From CAVXAE01 sp044225565 (GTDB lineage Bacteria; Pseudomonadota; Gammaproteobacteria; Steroidobacterales; Steroidobacteraceae): DNA of 23,203 bases. Location of the stretch: assembly GCA_044225565.1 (NCBI GenBank), contig JBGAIL010000061.1, forward strand, positions 1 through 23,203. Reading direction: 5' to 3'. A model generated the notes under the pieces. That model was not told the origin of the DNA. It did no database searches and saw only the letters and a list, made by a program, of their open reading frames with translations. Both the position numbers and the translations under genes were made by a program. Of this stretch, positions 20,833 through 23,203 are shown in pieces (the stretch's first letter is position 1; each line of letters opens with the position of its first letter).

Positions 20833-23203
20833 CTATTCCCGCAGCTCCATCCGTGACTCGGTGCCCGATTTCACCTCTTCATCGGTGTAGGCCGCACGCA
20901 CCCAGCTCTTCTGGGAATAGGCTCGCGTGTAATCCCGATAGTGGGGTGATGCCGGATCCGTGGACTGCGAAGGCAGGAACAGCGTGTAAGGCTCGACGCC
21001 CGCTTCGGTGAAGCCGATCACCTGCATGTAGCTGTTGCCGTGCGCGCCGAGCACCGCCCCCTTGCGGCTGATGGAGGTGCATACGATGGTGAAGTAACCG
21101 GTGTCGCCACAGCCTCCCGCCACCGGGATGTGCGCGCCCGCGGCGTCGACGAAATACTGGTATTCGCTGCGCGCCGCATCCGGCTGCACGGTGCTGTCGC
21201 TGAGCGCGTCCACGCCGGCGGCGAATGCTTGCGCGATGCGCTTGTTCTCCGTCTTCAGTCCGCGAGGCGTATCGATGGGCGCCGCCGCGTCGAACGGAAC
21301 CTTGTAGAGCTCTGCCGGAGGGATCTTCTCGAGCTCCTCCCAGACCTTGTCCCACACCTGCGCGCCGATCGAATCGCTGTTGCCACGGCGATCCCAGCTC
21401 GCAAGGACGGCACAAGCCTCGACGGTGTCCACTTTGAGATGCGGCTCGCCGGCGAGCGTCACGGTCGGCTGGGTGCAGACCGAGGCGAGGATGTCGTCGA
21501 GGAACAGCTCGGCCGTGAGGCTGCGGCTGTTGAGCACCACCTGGCGGATGTTCTCGCTCGTCGCGTGATTGCCTTCCAGGCCGTCGTAGCCCTCCAGCCG
21601 CTGCTTCACGATGATGTGGCCCAGCCGGGTGCGGAAACTCTGCTCGTAATCCACCCGGCCGATGATGGAAGGAAAGCCCTTGAGCGGCGCATTGGCGTTC
21701 GAGAGCCAGAAGCTGTCGTTCATGTTCGCCGCGTAGTCCTGCCGCACGAAATGCGGCAGCTTGCTCGCGGGGAATATGCCGGGCTGCGGCGCAGCCGGAT
21801 CCACTTCCCACTCGCATTGCGAGCGGGAGCCATCCAGTGCCCGGTCCGCCACCTTGCAGGCGTTGCGCTTCGCGTCGCTCACATTGGGAATGGCGCCGAT
21901 GTCCGCATACCACACGCGCCCGTCCCGGCTCGCCGCGATGGTATTGACCCAGGGGATCGCCGCCTCTTCCTTCTGGATGCTGATGAACTCGTCCAGGCTC
22001 TTCGCACGGTTCCAGCGCAGCCAGTTGCGATAGCTGCGGGTGTTCTCGGCGTTCGCGTCCCGGAGCGTGAAAGCTTCGTTCCGGGTCCAGCCGTCCGTCA
22101 GCATCGGGCCATAGTGCGAGTCGTACACCGTGCGCGTTACCTGGCCAAGCGTACCGTCGTCGTAACGCACTTCCACGGTGATCTTCGTGGGCCGCATGTG
22201 CCGCACCTTGCCGTCGTAGACGTAATCCGTCGGCTTGCCGCTCGCGAGTTTCAGCCGATAGAGCGTGAACCGAGCGGCAGTGGAGACGGTATGGCTCCAC
22301 GCGAACTGGTCGTTGAAGCCGATGAGCACCAGCGGCACGCCGAGGATCGCCGCGCCCTGTACGTCCACCTGGCCCGGGATCTTCAGGTGCACCTGGTGGA
22401 AGCGGTCGATGCCGTCCCAGAACCAATGCGGATTGCCGAAAAGCAGGCCGTGGCTCGTGCCGGTCGCTTCGCTGCCGAAGCCGATCATGTTGCTGCCGAA
22501 GTCCGCGGGCAGCGGCGTGGGCTGCAATCCCGCGAGCCGGGTATCGCTGCGCTTCAGCGTCGTGCTCGTCGTGGCGCCCGGAGGCGCTGCGTTGGCGATG
22601 GGTGAGATGAAGCGGACGGAGCTCCCGGCCATCAGCAATGCCGCCATGCGACGGTAGAGATCCGCTGCCGTGATGCCCCGCAGCCATTCGGCATTGCGGC
22701 ATTCCGAGTGACGGCCCGGAAGGGCACCGTCGCGGATCTCCCGCACGTAGCGCGAATAGCCGGCGGCGTAGCCACTGGTGAGCTCGTCGAGCTCCCTGGG
22801 CTGCTCGGCGCGGAACCTGGCGACCGCACCGTCCGACAGCACGTGGCGGAAGAAGAAATCCGAGTCGAGGTTCGGCGGGTTGCCGATGGTGCTGGGCCGC
22901 TGAACGGTGGCCTTGGGCCCGAAGAAGCGCGAGCGCTCGCCGCGAAAGGTGATGAAAGCTTCGGCCATCACGCAAAGATTGTCTTCCGCCACGGCGTATC
23001 CATAGCCATAGCCGAGGCCGCTCCAGTTCTGCGCCGTGACGTGCGGCACGCCGAACTGGGTGCGCGCGACCGTAGCCTGGTAGCGGGACTTGATGGCGGG
23101 GTCGGTGCGCTTCGGGGCGGACAAGGTCGCCTGCGGCGGCCCCGCCTCGGGCGCCGAAGCGCAGGCGGCGAGCATCGTCAGAACGCTCGCGACGATGGTG
23201 TTT
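20833..23203 (-). CDS. Penicillin acylase family (N-terminal nucleophile) lipoprotein, 5'-partial
   Basis: The reading frame is open to the right edge. From the internal Met at 23175 it gives 780 residues, but upstream codons (NTIVASVLT before MLAAC) extend a hydrophobic signal, so the true start is outside the window. LAAC is a lipobox. Features are FGVPHVTAQNWSGLGYGYGY (alpha chain), the autocatalytic cleavage site G/SNMIGFGSEAT with Ser228 (counted from that Met) as the new beta-chain N-terminus, NPHW, FNDQFAWSHTVS and the late AAGAHIPVAGGCGDTG. Relatives cleave amide-linked acyl chains: penicillins, aculeacin, N-acyl-homoserine lactones. Substrate class cannot be decided; the sequence looks closer to aculeacin or AHL acylases. 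It is transcribed towards copL, 52 bp away. Confidence 0.87.
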   Translation of the reverse strand, partial: NTIVASVLTMLAACASAPEAGPPQATLSAPKRTDPAIKSRYQATVARTQFGVPHVTAQNWSGLGYGYGYAVAEDNLCVMAEAFITFRGERSRFFGPKATVQRPSTIGNPPNLDSDFFFRHVLSDGAVARFRAEQPRELDELTSGYAAGYSRYVREIRDGALPGRHSECRNAEWLRGITAADLYRRMAALLMAGSSVRFISPIANAAPPGATTSTTLKRSDTRLAGLQPTPLPADFGSNMIGFGSEATGTSHGLLFGNPHWFWDGIDRFHQVHLKIPGQVDVQGAAILGVPLVLIGFNDQFAWSHTVSTAARFTLYRLKLASGKPTDYVYDGKVRHMRPTKITVEVRYDDGTLGQVTRTVYDSHYGPMLTDGWTRNEAFTLRDANAENTRSYRNWLRWNRAKSLDEFISIQKEEAAIPWVNTIAASRDGRVWYADIGAIPNVSDAKRNACKVADRALDGSRSQCEWEVDPAAPQPGIFPASKLPHFVRQDYAANMNDSFWLSNANAPLKGFPSIIGRVDYEQSFRTRLGHIIVKQRLEGYDGLEGNHATSENIRQVVLNSRSLTAELFLDDILASVCTQPTVTLAGEPHLKVDTVEACAVLASWDRRGNSDSIGAQVWDKVWEELEKIPPAELYKVPFDAAAPIDTPRGLKTENKRIAQAFAAGVDALSDSTVQPDAARSEYQYFVDAAGAHIPVAGGCGDTGYFTIVCTSISRKGAVLGAHGNSYMQVIGFTEAGVEPYTLFLPSQSTDPASPHYRDYTRAYSQKSWVRAAYTDEEVKSGTESRMELRE

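Noticed and set aside
21040..22605. 521-codon plus-strand open frame opposite the acylase
   Set aside because: Antisense shadow; the acylase motifs on the minus strand explain the open frame.

Overview
The window is about 23 kb of GC-rich DNA from a bacterium, most likely a beta- or gammaproteobacterium. Supporting signs are the gene families (CopL, MocR/PdxR, fused aryl-CoA monooxygenase/reductase), very tight operons with ATGA or TGATG junctions, and Tat and lipoprotein signals of Gram-negative type. I cannot name the species. No gene-free stretch exceeds 300 bases, and I saw no tRNA, rRNA, CRISPR array or insertion sequence.

Left region (1-5954): a 3'-truncated MocR/PdxR-type regulator (minus), a TPR-sulfotransferase (plus), and a creatinase/ectoine-hydrolase-like M24-fold protein (plus). 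All three are broken by single-base indels. Intact genes follow: an Asp/Glu racemase-superfamily protein, a MarR regulator and a kynurenine-formamidase-like alpha/beta hydrolase. The indels are packed into the first ~2.95 kb; apart from one TolC gene, the rest of the window reads cleanly.

Central region (6003-17429): an eight-gene minus-strand operon, in transcription order iorA, iorB, an abmA-like fusion, SDR dehydrogenase, crotonase, acyl-CoA dehydrogenase, Rid-family protein and old-yellow-enzyme. A divergent MarR gene sits at its head. The FAD-monooxygenase/OYE fusion is the architecture of 2-aminobenzoyl-CoA (anthraniloyl-CoA) monooxygenase/reductase, and the following genes would carry out beta-oxidation-like degradation of the dearomatised CoA ester. 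No CoA ligase is present. Instead, a thiamine-diphosphate 2-oxoacid:ferredoxin oxidoreductase heads the operon, so the CoA ester may arise by oxidative decarboxylation of an aromatic 2-oxoacid. Isatinate or indolepyruvate are candidates; this is inference. The iorA/marR intergenic space holds a perfect 9-bp inverted repeat and a plausible promoter, and a short motif from it recurs in front of the abmA-like gene.

Right region (17419-23203): a copper-resistance set (copL, TolC-like outer-membrane lipoprotein, Tat-exported multicopper oxidase). The TolC gene is frameshifted by an exact 28-bp tandem duplication. Last comes a penicillin-acylase-family lipoprotein whose start lies beyond the right edge.
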